From: Siphonodentalium dalli
Lineage: Eukaryota; Mollusca; Scaphopoda; Gadilida; Siphonodentaliidae
Direction of reading: 5' to 3'
Length of the DNA: 64,000 nt
Assembly: GCA_032622095.1 (NCBI GenBank)
Contig: CP136065.1
Location: forward strand, 111,271,195-111,335,194
How positions within the stretch are numbered: position 1 is the first letter of the stretch; each line of letters starts with the position of its first letter. Position numbers and translations under genes: made by a program. Shown piece after piece: positions 23,064-34,800 of this stretch. Under the pieces are notes generated by a model, which was not told the DNA's origin, did not search any database, and saw only the letters and a list, made by a program, of their open reading frames with translations.

Positions 23064-23427
23064 GATGTTGGGATGCAATGTCAAATAGTGGTTGTTGCTC
23101 AATTTACAATGGAAATAAAATTAGTTATGTTGGAAGTTCTAAACTCCATTTATATACTGAGTGGTTAAATCAGCAGACATTGGTATGACGATATATATAA
23201 TACAAATAATACAAGTACTTAAGTATTAATTCATGGCAAATGTTCAGATAATAAGTTCAACGTGGTTATTTTATTGAACTTATAAATGTATTTATTTGGT
23301 ATGGAAATGGTTAAATACTGGCATGTTTGCTAAATGAATGTCAGAAACAAATCAAGGGAGGGAATGCCTATACCTACTGTCTATCAGTTCACACACAATG
23401 CAACATGGTATGGAAACAAAGTAGTTA
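23064..23427 (-). repeat. His-Me repeat unit, noncoding portion (left flank of Helitron A)
   Basis: Reverse unit sequence ending GTAGTTA at 23427, where Helitron A is inserted. It carries variants (TTGAACTTATAAATGTATTT, ATTAATACTTAAGTACTTG in reverse) shared specifically with 56621-56900 in the opposite arm. Confidence 0.62.
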
Positions 23428-23475
23428 TAGAATTATAAATTTGCGAGACACCTAGATCGTACGACCCTCTCCAAT

Positions 23476-25080
23476 ATGCCCTCCCGTGTCTTCGGTGAAG
23501 ACGAATATAAGTTCGGTATCCCACACTCAATCGGCAACAAGAATGTGTCATGTAAGGACTTTTATTCTTATCATTTCATGGTTCGTGATGGGTCCTTCAA
23601 CCACTTGCACCGAAGCCAGAACCTGTTCAGTCAGTTTGCTGTAGATGTATACGCCAAATTGGAGGGTGAAAGACTCCTCTATATTCGGAACAACCAAAAG
23701 AAACTCCGTGCCGATTCATATATACACCTCTGTGATAGCATAAATAATGATCAGAAAAGAGCCGGAGTCGGCCAACAGTTAATCCCCCCGTCGACATTCA
23801 CGGGTAGCCCGCGATATATGTAGGAGAAGACGCAGGATGCTATGACATCTGTCAGGCACTTCGGTCGTTCGGACCTTTTCATCACATTCACGTGCAACCA
23901 TGCATGGCAGGAGTTGAAGGTTGAATTGTTCGAGGGCCAGGATTTTATCAACGTTGAGTTTTGCAACTCTGTTAAATCTATAAAGTATGTATGCAAATAC
24001 ATCAATAATGGATCAGATGCGGCGATGTTCACACTACGAGACATGAGAACAGAGGGTACTGGTCTTGCTCACCTGTTGAGAGAGGCTGTGTTGATTGTCT
24101 GGGATGAGTGTACTGTCACATAAGAGAGCATTCGAGGCACTGGATCGAACACTGGGCTGTAAAAATATTATGGATGGCATAACCTTACTATTGTCTGGAG
24201 ACTTCCGACAAACTCTGCCTGTTGTACCAAAAGCTAATGAATTAAAAGCTTGCATCAAATCATCTTACCTTTGGGAGTGTTCGAATACTCAAGCTGACAA
24301 TTAACATGAGGGCGCATCTGTTCGGTAATGACGTGGCTGCATATTTTCCCGAACAGTTACTCAAAATTGGCGATGGCAATTCCAATCTGATGCCGAAGGA
24401 CGAATAGATCTACGTGCTTTGAGCTCGATTGTTTCCTCTCTTGATGAGCTCATTGTGAATGTTTTCAGAGATCTTCCTCGCAAGCTCTCGGACCACACAT
24501 TGCTCTCTGGGAGAGCCATCCTAGCTCCTACAAATGATATTGTTGACGAGGTTAACTTGAAGTTGTTGGAACAAGTACCTGGACAGCTTCATTCTATGCA
24601 CTCCATTGATACCATTCCAGACCAATAAGAAATTGTCAATTACCCGACCGAGTTCCTCAATTCACTTAAACCACAGGCATGCCACCTCACCAGTTGAAGG
24701 TAGGTGCACCAAGCATGTTGCTCCGAAATCTTGAACCACCTAAGTTGTGTAATGCTACACGACTTTATATCAAGAAAATATCACCTCATAGTATTGAGGT
24801 ACCTATTCTCACTGGATGTGCGAAAGGGGAGCATGTTTTTCTCCCTAGCAGTTCCGCCGGCTTCAGTTCCCAGTTCGATTGAGCTTTGCAATGTCAATCA
24901 AAAAATCACAGGGACAGAAACTTAAAGTTGCTGGCCTCCAACTTAAGAGTCCCTGTTTCTCACATGGTCAGCAAAATGTGGCATGCTCACGTGTCGCCCC
25001 CCCCCCCCCCCTCCAGTCTGTTCTTTTATGCATCAGAAGAGAAAACTAGGAACGTTGTTTACCCAGAAGCACTGAGGTAA
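23476..25080 (+). pseudogene. Helitron A Rep/Pif1-like helicase remnant
   Basis: Rolling-circle transposase relic. 23476-23822 is the Helitron N-terminal domain (CKDFYSYHFMVRDG, LYIRNNQKKLRADSYIHL), broken by a TAG after TGSPRYM. 23842-24123 starts DLFITFTCNHAWQE, then jumps to FCNSVKSIKYVCKYINNGSD and fuses directly to the helicase segment LREAVLIVWDECT, a Walker B-like motif. 24125-24420 has LLLSGDFRQTLPVVPK (helicase motif III). 24419-24628 has LAPTNDIVDEVNLKLLEQVP. 24679-25080 carries GAPSMLLRNL, then a frame change to [12 protein letters not shown] and VACSRV, the last helicase motifs. Several stops and shifts; the HUH motif and Walker A are lost in the deletion. Confidence 0.88.
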
Positions 25081-25735
25081 CTTTTCAAAAACAAAATTTG
25101 CCATCTCGAACAATGTACATTATCTTCGATTTTTGACAGCTCCCCTTTCATTCGATGTGTTTGTGCTTACTGGTTATATTGATATATCTTCCAACATTTT
25201 CATTCGTTGAACATTCCACATTATCGCCCTGCACACAATCTGGTTCATTCACTTGATTATTTATCTCATGTGTCTCCTATTCTGTATTCTGACCACTCAG
25301 TTAATGAACAACGATAATTAATGGATTAAGAAATGCTTAGATGAATGAATGTATAGACAGAAAAATACGAACCCAGTTCCTCATGAATTGAAATGGTGTG
25401 GGGGAAAATTCCCAAATGCTGTACTTGGATTGTTGTTGGTCCATGGTGAGACCATCATTTCTCTTGATTAAAAAGGTAGAATTAACTCATTGAAAAAGCC
25501 GTCCACCAATCACAGGCGGAAAAGCGCAAGTTAATACATAGACCGATAGATGAATAGCTTGAAGATTCAGTTTCTAACTTGAGACGATTTCCCGGCGCGT
25601 TGAAAGACGATGCTCTCGATAGGTATGTACGCTTCATCCCACACAACAGGAATGAAAAACGAAACGAAAAACAAACATTAAAGGCTCGAACAAAGCCATG
25701 GGACGATTACCGCCAGTGGCGGGCTAATCTGCTAG
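25081..25735 (+). mobile_element. Helitron A 3' noncoding region and terminator hairpin
   Basis: It runs from the end of the helicase frame to CTAG. The region is shared in reverse with 48143-48835 (Helitron B), including GAAACGATTTCCCGGCGCG-like and CAATGCTCTCGATAGG-like phrases. The terminal hairpin is at 25709-25722. Confidence 0.8.
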
Positions 25736-25827
25736 TAGAAGTATAAACTGTACATTCATTCCTTAAACTTTCATCCATTACACACACCTCCACCACCCTG
25801 GTAAAATGGGGCATGGTATGGGTTTAA

Positions 25828-26279
25828 AGATACGGGCGGCGTTGGCGATGGGTATGCTGTAACAGAAAGAATAGTAAAATATAGACTTGTTTCTTATACC
25901 AATCAGAAATATGGCATAAACAATATGCTATTGTCAAATGTTTTCGTTTGTTATGTTAAAAAATAAACACGTTACTAAACATGGCTTTTGTTTAGATCCA
26001 GATATGGTAAACACAAAGAGCGTTATTTGTTACTGTTTTCCTGATCATGTGTGTGTTATTAACCAATATAATTGCGCTTTGTGATGTAAGTAGAGGCAAA
26101 ACTTCTGTAACACGAGCAGGTTCTTGCTTACGAGCACCATCGTACGTCTTGGCGACAATATACTATTTACGCGCTGATTATGTTTGGCATATGAACAAAA
26201 TTTCTTTGTTTAATATTCCTTCTGTTGATGGCAATTTGAACACATATGAATATTTCTGCAACGAACGCCGCTCGTGCCT
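25828..26279 (+). mobile_element. TTAA MITE, subfamily 2
   Basis: Starts AGATACGGGCGGCG after TTAA (25824-25827) and ends CGCCGCTCGTGCCT before TTAA (26280-26283). The empty site GGGTTTAAACGACA is near 21136. The reverse-complementary copy at 53468-53896 occupies the same site in the other arm, so this insertion predates the inverted duplication. Confidence 0.85.
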
Positions 26280-26283
26280 TTAA

Positions 26284-27229
26284 ATGACACCGTGGATGTG
26301 CCGTCAAAGCATAAAGTTGATAAACAGATATCTGCAACAATAGAGTTGTTGGTTATTTTTCAAATCCAGCTTTTAATTGCAAAGATCTACACTTGAGATG
26401 TGATGGTCAACATTGAGATCTGATAATCATTGACTGGAATATTTAAACAAGGACCAATAGCTGTAGAGTTGAACATGGAAGATGTACATATACACAATCT
26501 GACAACACATAGCAGTGGGAGAGAGGGAATAGATGCTAGTACTAATTAACGAGAAAAATAACTGTTTGCCATAATATGGTTCCTGACTTATCATTATTAA
26601 ATACTGCCATGTACTCATGTATGGGGTTTTAGTAGTTTGTTGGTGGTTTCTTTTAGTACCATTTTACAGAACATAAACTTAGTATATTCAATTTCATTGA
26701 TCTTTAGATTATGAAAAAATTGTCATGGGACCTGTTACTGGCCCATAACTAGAACGAGTGAGTTAATGGCCAAATGCATGTTTTGCCAAAAATTTCCTGA
26801 TGTTTCAAAAATGTATTTTCTTTTACAAAATAGGTTTGGAATTTCTTTTTGCTATATTTTGTAATACAATATTTGAAACTATTAACATAATTTAATTGGA
26901 GCAACTTTAACATACACGTTTTTGAAAGGTGAAGTTTATATAAAGATGGATCATGAATAGATCAATCAAAATGATTTGGCGACCAGCCTGAAGTTTTAAT
27001 ATCAGTTTTTATTGGACTGAAATACAAACTGCTTTATTGTTCGCTGTAATATATGGGAGTTTGGTGTTATATCATGCAATTAAAAAATTAACTCAACATT
27101 GTGACACAAAAGAAACTCCCTCAATATGATTGGATTGTGTGAACTTATTAATTCTGCAAATTTTAGAACAATTGTCATGTTGTCCAAAAAAACTCACTCG
27201 CATATTTATGGTGCAGGTAAATACACAAC
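26284..27229 (-). repeat. His-Me repeat unit, noncoding portion
   Basis: Reverse unit sequence (AACAATAGAGTTGTTGG, GAGAGAGGGAATAGATGC, ATACAAACTGCTTTATTG and so on). It matches 52660-53460 in reverse at high identity. No gene. Confidence 0.62.
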
Positions 27230-28120
27230 CACGACGAATTTTAGCCAACATTTGCATATTTCCCTTTCATTTGCAAAATTAGGGACTCAAATGGCCATCA
27301 GTTTGCAATTTTGAAACCTATGGGTGAGTGTCAGGTTAATAATTTCCCAGAATTGGAAAACTTGAGGCCGGTCTATGCTATAGGATTGTCAAATGTTCAT
27401 GTTCATATTTCAAAAAAATTTCTCACATCGGGCCTTACCTTACCAGTAGTTACTCGCTAATTAATTTAAGAAAAAATAGATCGGGGTGTAAATTTGTGTG
27501 GTGTTATACCACTAGATGTTAAGATGTTTTAATCTCATACTGGGCCGAACCATCTTTTTCACCCCCCCCCCGCACGACAAGTGGCCACAATATTACTGGT
27601 TCATTTGGAATAGTCTACCATCTGGTAGTCTGTGAGGGAACATTTGGGAAAAATCAAAGGGAGGTGCAAATTGATTTACGCAAACTTATGAGTTTGGTGT
27701 GGTTCAATGGGGTGGGGTGCAGTTGGAAATTCCAAGGTGGAGACCACCCCAACGAAAACCCTCTAACCAAGTCTCGAGTGCCAAATATCCCACACTCAAC
27801 CAGGGGTTCCTCTCGCAACTTTAGTTTCTGCCATCGGCATAGGCTTATTTGTTTCTTATCCGAGAATACACTTCACCGGCGGCAATGTATTAACCATACT
27901 CTGAAAGAAAACGCTTCCGTGACGATCACACGATAAAGTCGTGCTGCAAGTAAGACGATAATTGTGTTGTAGAAATGATACGGAAGACCGATTGTCAAAA
28001 AATTCAACATCAAAATACACAGGGCAAGACTTGTCGATCCAAACTGTGGAGTGTGTTTTCGTTGTGTATTTTTCGCATATACCCATGGTTATATATAAAC
28101 GGGCTACGAGCATCTGACTG
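27230..28120. mobile_element. Unclassified insertion private to the left arm
   Basis: Unit sequence breaks off after GGTAAATACACAAC (about 27230) and resumes at CTAGTTTTCATTCGG (about 28118). The corresponding place in the other arm (52640-52660) is uninterrupted, so about 890 bp were inserted here. Contains poly-C (27564-27573). A TATATATAA stretch near 28090 resembles a core promoter read on the + strand. No recognisable protein or target-site duplication. Confidence 0.5.
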
Positions 28121-28545
28121 CTAGTTTTCATTCGGATAAGTTTCTTTGGAATAATGAATTACGGCGCTTTACCGTATATGACACATGTGTATGCAGAGCA
28201 GGGCATTTTCTAACGTGGTCACCAGCCCAGTCGAGTTGGAATTTTCAAAGCTAATCTGATTGTTAGAACAATATCATATTTGTGCACGATCTATCATTAT
28301 TGTAGCCGATGTTGGGATTTGGGAAAGGCAAATATTTTTCTTTAATTTGGTTCATTGAGACTGATAAGACTTAGTGTAGTCCTCATACTGTCCATGACCC
28401 CACAGTGCTTCCTTCTACGACAGTCATTTCGTCGCACGAGAGATGCACAGGGAACATACACATTTTTTTTGGTGGCAAATATGGCCGATAGTCATGCCAT
28501 CAAGTTGATATAAGTCCCCCATCGTTAAGCGTATAACCATGGCAT
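28121..28545 (-). pseudogene. His-Me endonuclease-like pseudogene L5 (C-terminal part) and 3' unit sequence
   Basis: Reverse of 52215-52640. The core block is near 28470-28500 (GGCCGATAGTCATGCCATCA in + sense) and the C-terminal K-H-C-G-G-like block near 28385-28430. The N-terminal half is replaced by the element beginning near 28545. Confidence 0.6.
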
Positions 28546-29350
28546 GCGTAGTTGTGTTGTATGTCCGCTTCTTTATGGGTAAGTGGATCAAAAATATTGT
28601 TGTGTAAATTACTATTATTAATGTATCCTGAAAATTAATTAGATTTTAGACACTAACTACTTCATTCCAGTTTCTCCTGTCAGCGATGAGTTGTGTATTG
28701 ACCATGCAGCTCTAACTAAGAGGCAAAGAGTAGTGTGGATAAATTGGTTACCATAACACATTCAGCACATTATTGTAATCGTGGTAATGGAGCAGTACGG
28801 TAGTCAACTCGGAAGGGGAAATTGAATTCAAGCGTTACACATGGACGTAAGTTAACTACTTTAACACGCAACATGTATCCCACGAAACACTTATTGAAGG
28901 TATAATATCGATCGAATCAAGATGCTTACAGCCGCAACCCCAGTGACATATGTGTCGTTTGAAACGTTGTTCCTCACCCGATAGCCTAACCCAATATATG
29001 ATTGGGTCAACTGTTGGTCTGTGAACGCGGCTTGAAAAAGATATACTGGACTTTTCTTTGTTCAAATTGAAATAATAAAGAGCGTTTCATGTAAATCTTT
29101 TCCTGATATGGTAAAAATAAAGAGCGCTATTTTGTTAGCTGTGTTTGAAAGCATATGATGATTTTTGACGACAATGTCGAGTATTTTCCGATTAATAGCG
29201 TGACCTAGTCTTTATGAAAAGCCAATGGAAATCATTTTCGTCGGCTTTTCAAGGAGACTAAGCGAGTCCGTATATAAGATTTTTCTGTATTTATCGACAT
29301 ACGAAACATTCTTCCGAAATTACATTATACAATATACAAAGTGTAGAGGT
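28546..29350 (-). repeat. Interspersed element X, copy 1
   Basis: Reverse copy of 51469-52214 and more distantly of 38396-39340. Landmarks: TCAGCGATGAGTTGTG, GCTTACAGCCGCAACCCCAG, two AAAGAGCG motifs near 29080-29130, and a terminal CTTCCGAAATTAC block. No recognisable gene. Together with copy 3 it marks the inner edge of the inverted duplication at 29350/51469. Confidence 0.65.
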
Positions 29351-30277
29351 AAAACCGAGTCCTGTCTGTCTAAAGTGGTAGTTTGAAGCCTCAATTCACA
29401 CGTAGTGACGTCACATCCCGGGGCGATGCCAGAATCAAAACATGTCGATACGCTTTACGGACTCGATAACGGGACGTGCCAAGTTGGATATTAAACGTGT
29501 GGCTATTTGTTCCAACAATTGGCAATTTTGTGGATCGCCGGTAGGCTTTCTTCCGAAATTTTGTCGCACAAAATTCTCTCAGAGATGCCAGAAGCAAACA
29601 TTCTTTCCATTAGGGGAGACCGGGGCATATTGGAACGTGGGGTATACTGAAATACCCAAACGTGGGGTATATTGAAATACCACACCTCTCTTGTTAAAAA
29701 AATAAAACCGCATCTACAAATGACACTTATTTATGAAAAATACACTTGTATGCACAAATAACACACAAAAATTCTGACTATTCTCGGAATGGTGAAAGAG
29801 ATATATGCACAAAAATCGTTTTTTGGGGTGGTATCAAGTAATTGTTTCGATTTTCAGGTTTAATCAGTGTTCAAGATAAAATTTCAGGACGTAAATGGTG
29901 AAAATTATGTCAGTTGATCCCGTTTCATTTCATGTCGGTCATAAATAAAAAACATTCTTTCCAAGATCGACCCCTTTTCCACGTTTGGGGCATGTTGGAA
30001 CACCCCATTTGGACCCCATAGTGTGACTGACGGAGAAAACCCCATCAAAATTATGCATTGAGCTAGTATAACTATCCCATTATGGAAAAAATTAGATGGA
30101 TGCATCTCACGTACGTTGCTTGCAACCATGTCCTAAATATGATTATAATACGTTTCGTTGATGAATTATCATTTGTGTGGCAAATGGGGAGGTTTGTATC
30201 GATAGCACTAAAACCCCCTCCAAATGTTGCCCTGCTACGTCCCTCCTGTATGTGAAACGACGTTTTCATTGGATTTC

Positions 30278-30341
30278 AAGTATGTTCGAGAAATCGTCAT
30301 CATTGGAAATGTCCAATGATGACGATTTCTCGAACATACTT
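30278..30341. repeat. Perfect 30-bp hairpin with 4-nt loop
   Basis: Arm 30278-30307 (AAGTATGTTCGAGAAATCGT...) is exactly complementary to 30312-30341; the loop is AATG. Perfect complementarity over 30 bp with so short a loop is rare by chance. Confidence 0.9.
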
Positions 30342-30413
30342 TATTTCCCGGACTCAGATATTATGTTTTATACTAGCAATTTAATATAGTTTTTTGAATA
30401 TATTAGTAGTTTT

Positions 30414-30785
30414 ACCTCTATTATACATTGATTTCATATACATGATCAGTGTTCTGACGTACCGGTACCCCGGTCGATGTTCCAATTTGCCCCTGGGTTC
30501 AAACAACCCGGGGCATGTTGGAACGAATTTATTTTCGACTCTTTCTTTGTAAAGGCGAAATAGATCATACATAATGATATTCCATATTTCAAGTCTTTGA
30601 CCTCTATTATACATTGATTTCATATACATGATCAGTGTTCTGACGTACCGCTACCCCGGTCGATGTTCCAATTTGCCCCTGGGTTCAAACAACCCGGGGC
30701 ATGTTGGAACGAATTTATTTTCGACTCTTTCTTTGTAAAGGCGAAATAGATCATACATAATGATATTCCATATTTCAAGTCTTTG
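30414..30785. repeat. 186-bp tandem duplication
   Basis: Copies 30414-30599 and 30600-30785 are nearly identical; the one difference I found is CCGGTACC against CCGCTACC. Each contains CCCGGGGCATGTTGGAACG. Near-identity shows the duplication is recent. Confidence 0.92.
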
Positions 30786-30909
30786 ATATACTTTATAATA
30801 ATAGTTGGAAAAAGGACGGGGCCCATGCTCACATTTACCTGTATGTGTGATTAAATAAAAAACGTTCCAAGATGCCCAGCTCTCCCCTAATCAGAATACT
30901 AGAGAATGA

Positions 30910-31167
30910 ATGTCTCTGTTGACTCATGGATATACAGTGCGACACTTCGACAAGATCCAAGAATTTCGTCAGTTCAATGATTCACTTTACATCGGACAGG
31001 CCGGGTCGGCCAGGCGTCCCCGGACTGTCCGAATCAACTGGCTACCATATCACACTCCACATACCTCCGTCATCGCTGCACCGGACATCTCGGTACATGG
31101 CGATGTTAAATTTCTCCAATACGACTCTTTCGTGAAAGATGGCCAAACAATCACAAGCGGGAAACGA
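30910..31167 (+). CDS. Unidentified open frame abutting the TIR element
   Basis: A 98-codon open frame (30910-31206) whose last 13 codons lie in the terminal inverted repeat; the part outside it is 86 codons (IQEFRQFNDSLYIG, VRINWLPYHTPHTS, FLQYDSFVKDGQTI). I do not recognise the family. Its reading quality is better than that of nearby random frames, so it may be an exon interrupted by the element, but no partner exon was found to the right of 38055. Confidence 0.3.
31163..31167. repeat. Target-site duplication of the 6.9-kb TIR element (left)
   Basis: AACGA immediately left of the terminal inverted repeat; the same five bases follow the right repeat at 38056-38060. Confidence 0.75.
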
Positions 31168-31277
31168 CAGGTCCGGCACAACTGGATATTCAGCTTAATA
31201 AGCTGAACTTAGCTTATTAAGCCGAATTCAGCTTAAAATTTACTATGGGGAATGGATAAACGGGGTGTTCCGCTCAT
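31168..31277 (+). repeat. Terminal inverted repeat, left (110 bp)
   Basis: Exact reverse complement of 37946-38055. It contains the 19-nt palindrome TTCAGCTTAATAAGCTGAA (31190-31208) and further AGCTTA motifs, giving four half-sites in about 45 bp. This would suit repeated binding by a dimeric transposase (inference). Confidence 0.95.
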
Positions 31278-31375
31278 CATGTCTTTAAAATCGTTATTTC
31301 CAGTTCCCCACGGATATGAACATGTATTTAATCATCACCGTATGTGCCTATGGGTTAAAGTTCACGACCGCAGAT
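31278..31375 (+). repeat. Subterminal inverted repeat, left
   Basis: Reverse complement of 37483-37576 with only a few differences (for example GTATGTGCC against GTAGGTGCC). Contiguous with the terminal repeat here, but separated from it by about 370 bp on the right. It lies upstream of the plus gene, as its partner lies upstream of the minus gene, so it may hold promoter or enhancer sequence common to both. Confidence 0.85.
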
Positions 31376-31820
31376 TCAAAATAATGACTCAATTAGGTCA
31401 GAGAACACTTTCGGGATGGCGTGATACATGTATGTAGCATTGCCATGCAGAGAAGGTTGTACTATTTCACAATGGGTGTATTTCCCATGGTGTTGAGAGT
31501 TATTTAACGAAAAACATGCCACGCGCAGTTTGGAACTCCCCATATTATAATGAATTTAATCTATAACTCGTGGAGCACATGGTTATGAAATGTTGAAGGT
31601 GGCATGGGTAGTTCGATTGCATTAATGGGTATGCCAGGCACATGTAGTTCAAGTTGAATAGTAGTAAAACTATGTACACGATCACAGTCTATTTGTGTTA
31701 TTCTACCCCGGGATCAAATGTACCGGCCCAGAACGTGGTGGAAACCGTGACTTCGGAATAAGTCCACATGTATAGGGTGGGTAGTTCAATACACGTGGCA
31801 GTTCAACGTCGCCATCCGCC

Positions 31821-34800
31821 ATGGCTACTTGTGGGTGTGCTAAACATGAGGAATGGGTCCTGGACCTCAAATTCGACTTATGGAAATTAGCGTGGAAAAA
31901 ACATAGAAAGGGAGCATTTGAAGCACTTATTAAAGAGGGGCTGTTTCCAATTAGAACTTCTGGAAAGGCTATATGCAGCATTTGCCACTCACGAGGTTTG
32001 GATATTAGTACTGAAAGTGAGTTATTCCTTGATCAACGTGAAACAGAAATGTCTCAAATATGTAACAAAATTGCTAATAATTATTTTTCTGCAACACATC
32101 TACAACAACTTTCTCACGCTTTAGCCGAAAGCCAGAGACTATCAATTGCCAATGATGGGGAAAAATGTGAATATAAACAATGTTACCAATCATCAAAATT
32201 TGATCCTTTAGAATGGACAGAAAATAGGAATAGTGTATTATTGGGATTCGCCAAAGGACTTTGTGGCCCAGCAGTTGACAAAAAAAGACAAAATGCCATA
32301 TGTATATTTATCGAACAGGCTTATTTTCTTGTCAATTTGCCATTTATTGGATGTTTAAGTTTCATGGCAAGCCTAGTAACATATTTCGTTAGTGGATCCA
32401 AAACGGTGGCAAGCATATACTGATCACTGTCATCGGCACCATCATATTCAACAGTTCGATCGTGGATTGATAAACAATCATGTGAACCAATTCCCTGCGA
32501 TAAACACAAAGACATGGTGACTTTCTTTGATAATAACCAAGTTATATCAAAACGATGGCGAGTTAATGTTGATTCCAAATGTGAATCGAATGTAATAACA
32601 AATGTAATATTCGTTTATTCCAAAGACTCAGAAATTCAGATGAACGTTATTTTGTCACCGTCAGTATGGCTCAGTTATCGGATAGAGGAGGAACAAGTTG
32701 AAAAAGTTAAAGAGTATCGTCAAAAAATGAAAATACTTTTTAGAAAAAAACGATCACAATTTCTCAGCGACAGATTAATTAAAGTTTTCAATGATCTTTT
32801 GATTTACTGGAAAAACTTTATGTGACTCTGTGGATTCAATTCAAAAAGAATTAACACCAACAACAGATCCGTATTCCCACGTTGAGTCTAATCATCCAAC
32901 CGAACCTCCGGAAATAAAATTGGGAGAACCTTATTTCCTGAACCCATGCAGTTATAAGGCAGTGGCGGAAGTTCTAACAAAATTACAAAATGATATTGTT
33001 ACTCAAGGAGAGAGACAGTGGTCGATTTTCGGGTGTGATGGCTCGCCATATATTCTGGGTAGCAGGCTCCTGTCAAGAAATGAAATGAATGCGGACACAA
33101 ACTTCTTCTTAATACCTGGACTAGGCCACATAGAAATCAATTTTGTGAAATGTTTTTTTTAAATTCTGTGGGAAATCATATTGAAAGACTTAGCATTATT
33201 CCTGGGATTTCGCAGTCCGAAAGCTCAACTATCAGTTAAAAAAGCAAAGAACCATCACAAGTCGTGGCAGATCTTACAAATTCTTTTGCACTCAATGGCG
33301 GACGAACTATTGGTTGATTACTGTAGGAAAATAAAAAGGAAGGGTGGCACTGTAAATGAAAGTGGTTTCTATGACTGGTTGGAAAAGTGCCCGAATAGTG
33401 TGGTGAAATTGTTTTTTGAGATAACATATACATATCTGTTCGCACTGGACGTATTCCGGGCAGGTGTTCGAAGGAACAATTTCGAAGCAATGGAAATGGG
33501 CAAAGTCATTTTTACAACATTTTGTCATGGAGCCAATATGCCTCTGTATAAAGAACTCTTGTTTAGAGAAAGCATGATATTTGTTCAGATGCCAGCCAAA
33601 GTTTCTTAATTTGTAAAAAATAATGTTTCCATATCTCCATCCGGAAATAAAAGCCAAGGAGAAGGCGGTGACTTTATATTGGAAGCGAAAAATAGACGGA
33701 CAAAAATGTTCCTCCACCAGGCCTGCCGAACGAAAAACGATGGTTACGGGTGTGTCGGAACGTGGACCAATTTAGCATTGTAAGTACAATATCAGGTTGT
33801 TCAGAACCCGTTTCCATTAATTTATTCTGCACAGAAAACAAACGCTGATTGACTTGTTGAGCGAAAGTTGCACTAAATCTGTTTCGGGTACACAAAAGCA
33901 CCAAAACCGTGTACACTTAACAATTTAGATAAACTTTTCCCTCAACAAGTACATGACAACATTTTCGTTACAATCCAAGAAAATATAGTGGGAAGGATAT
34001 CTGAATGAGCAAGACATGAAACATTGTTTAATTTTTAACCCTTTTAACAACTTTTTTAGCTGGTTTCTTTTTTTGGACCCTCTTCTTTGGTTAGTGGCTT
34101 TCTCTTCCCCTTCATCGTGGTGTTGGTACTTGGACTTGCTGATAATGAAATGTAAGAACAGAACTGAAATTTAAGAACAGAAATCGGCATTATCAAGCAC
34201 ACCTGTGATCAATAGTAACTGAGCGCAAAGAAGAATAAATCTATACATATGCTATTTATTTGAGAATTTGATAGAGTTCCCCGCATTGACTGCAATCTGA
34301 AAAACGCACACTTTAGACTGCCTTTGCAACGAGAGAACCATGAGGTATTCTACATTGTTCTGTTCCTAAAAGATTTGATAACTAGTTTGGTTGAATTAAT
34401 TAATTTAAAATTAGTTAATCTGAAATATTGGAGTCAAATACCATATTAATTCTTACCTGCTTCGCACGTCTGGACGGTCTGCAGATGAGAACCAGACTCA
34501 TCCCCAAGAAGCATATGCTCAAAGCACCGATACTTTAGATCATGGATTTGATCAGTAGTTATGCCAACAAGGCCTATACATAGGGCATGTACCGAGTAAT
34601 CGCATGCGTCGACTTCACATCCCATCCACGCACCCAGTTCCCCCACGTCAGCCTCAGATTCGTGAATAATCCCACAAATTCGACACGTGTTCACACCCAT
34701 CCCAACGGGTGGTACCTGGACGATTTTGGATTGAACACGTGTCAGTTGAGTAGGCGAAAAGGTCGATAGCGAAAGATCTGGTTGAGTAGATGTAGATGTG

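Larger units (their letters stand above)
23428..25735 (+). mobile_element. Helitron A, internally deleted
   Basis: Inserted between A (23427) and T (25736) of the repeat unit. The 5' end is TAGAATTATAAATTTGCGAG. The 3' end is a hairpin (CCGCCAGTGGCGG) ten bases before CTAG (25732-25735), the classic Helitron terminus. It encodes fragments of the Rep-helicase, joined by an internal deletion that removes the HUH nuclease and the helicase start. A second copy at the exactly corresponding site is Helitron C. Confidence 0.9.
29613..30887. mobile_element. Nonautonomous TIR element with TA duplication
   Basis: Termini GGGGAGACCGGGGCATATTG (29613) and, reversed, GGGGAGAGCTGGGCATCTTG (30887) are inverted repeats, flanked by TA on both sides within ATTA/TAAT. 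The GGGGCAT-TTGGAAC phrase recurs inside. The 30-bp perfect hairpin (30278-30341) and the 186-bp tandem duplication lie within it. No long ORF. A TA target fits Tc1/mariner- or ISL2EU-type mobilisation; unassigned. Confidence 0.7.

Noticed and set aside
25709-25735. Rho-independent-type terminator hairpin
   Set aside because: Hairpin followed by CTAG and conserved in three Helitron copies; it is the Helitron 3' end.
33236-33916. Minus-strand frames opposite the DUF6589-like exon
   Set aside because: Antisense shadows; the plus strand has the conserved motifs.
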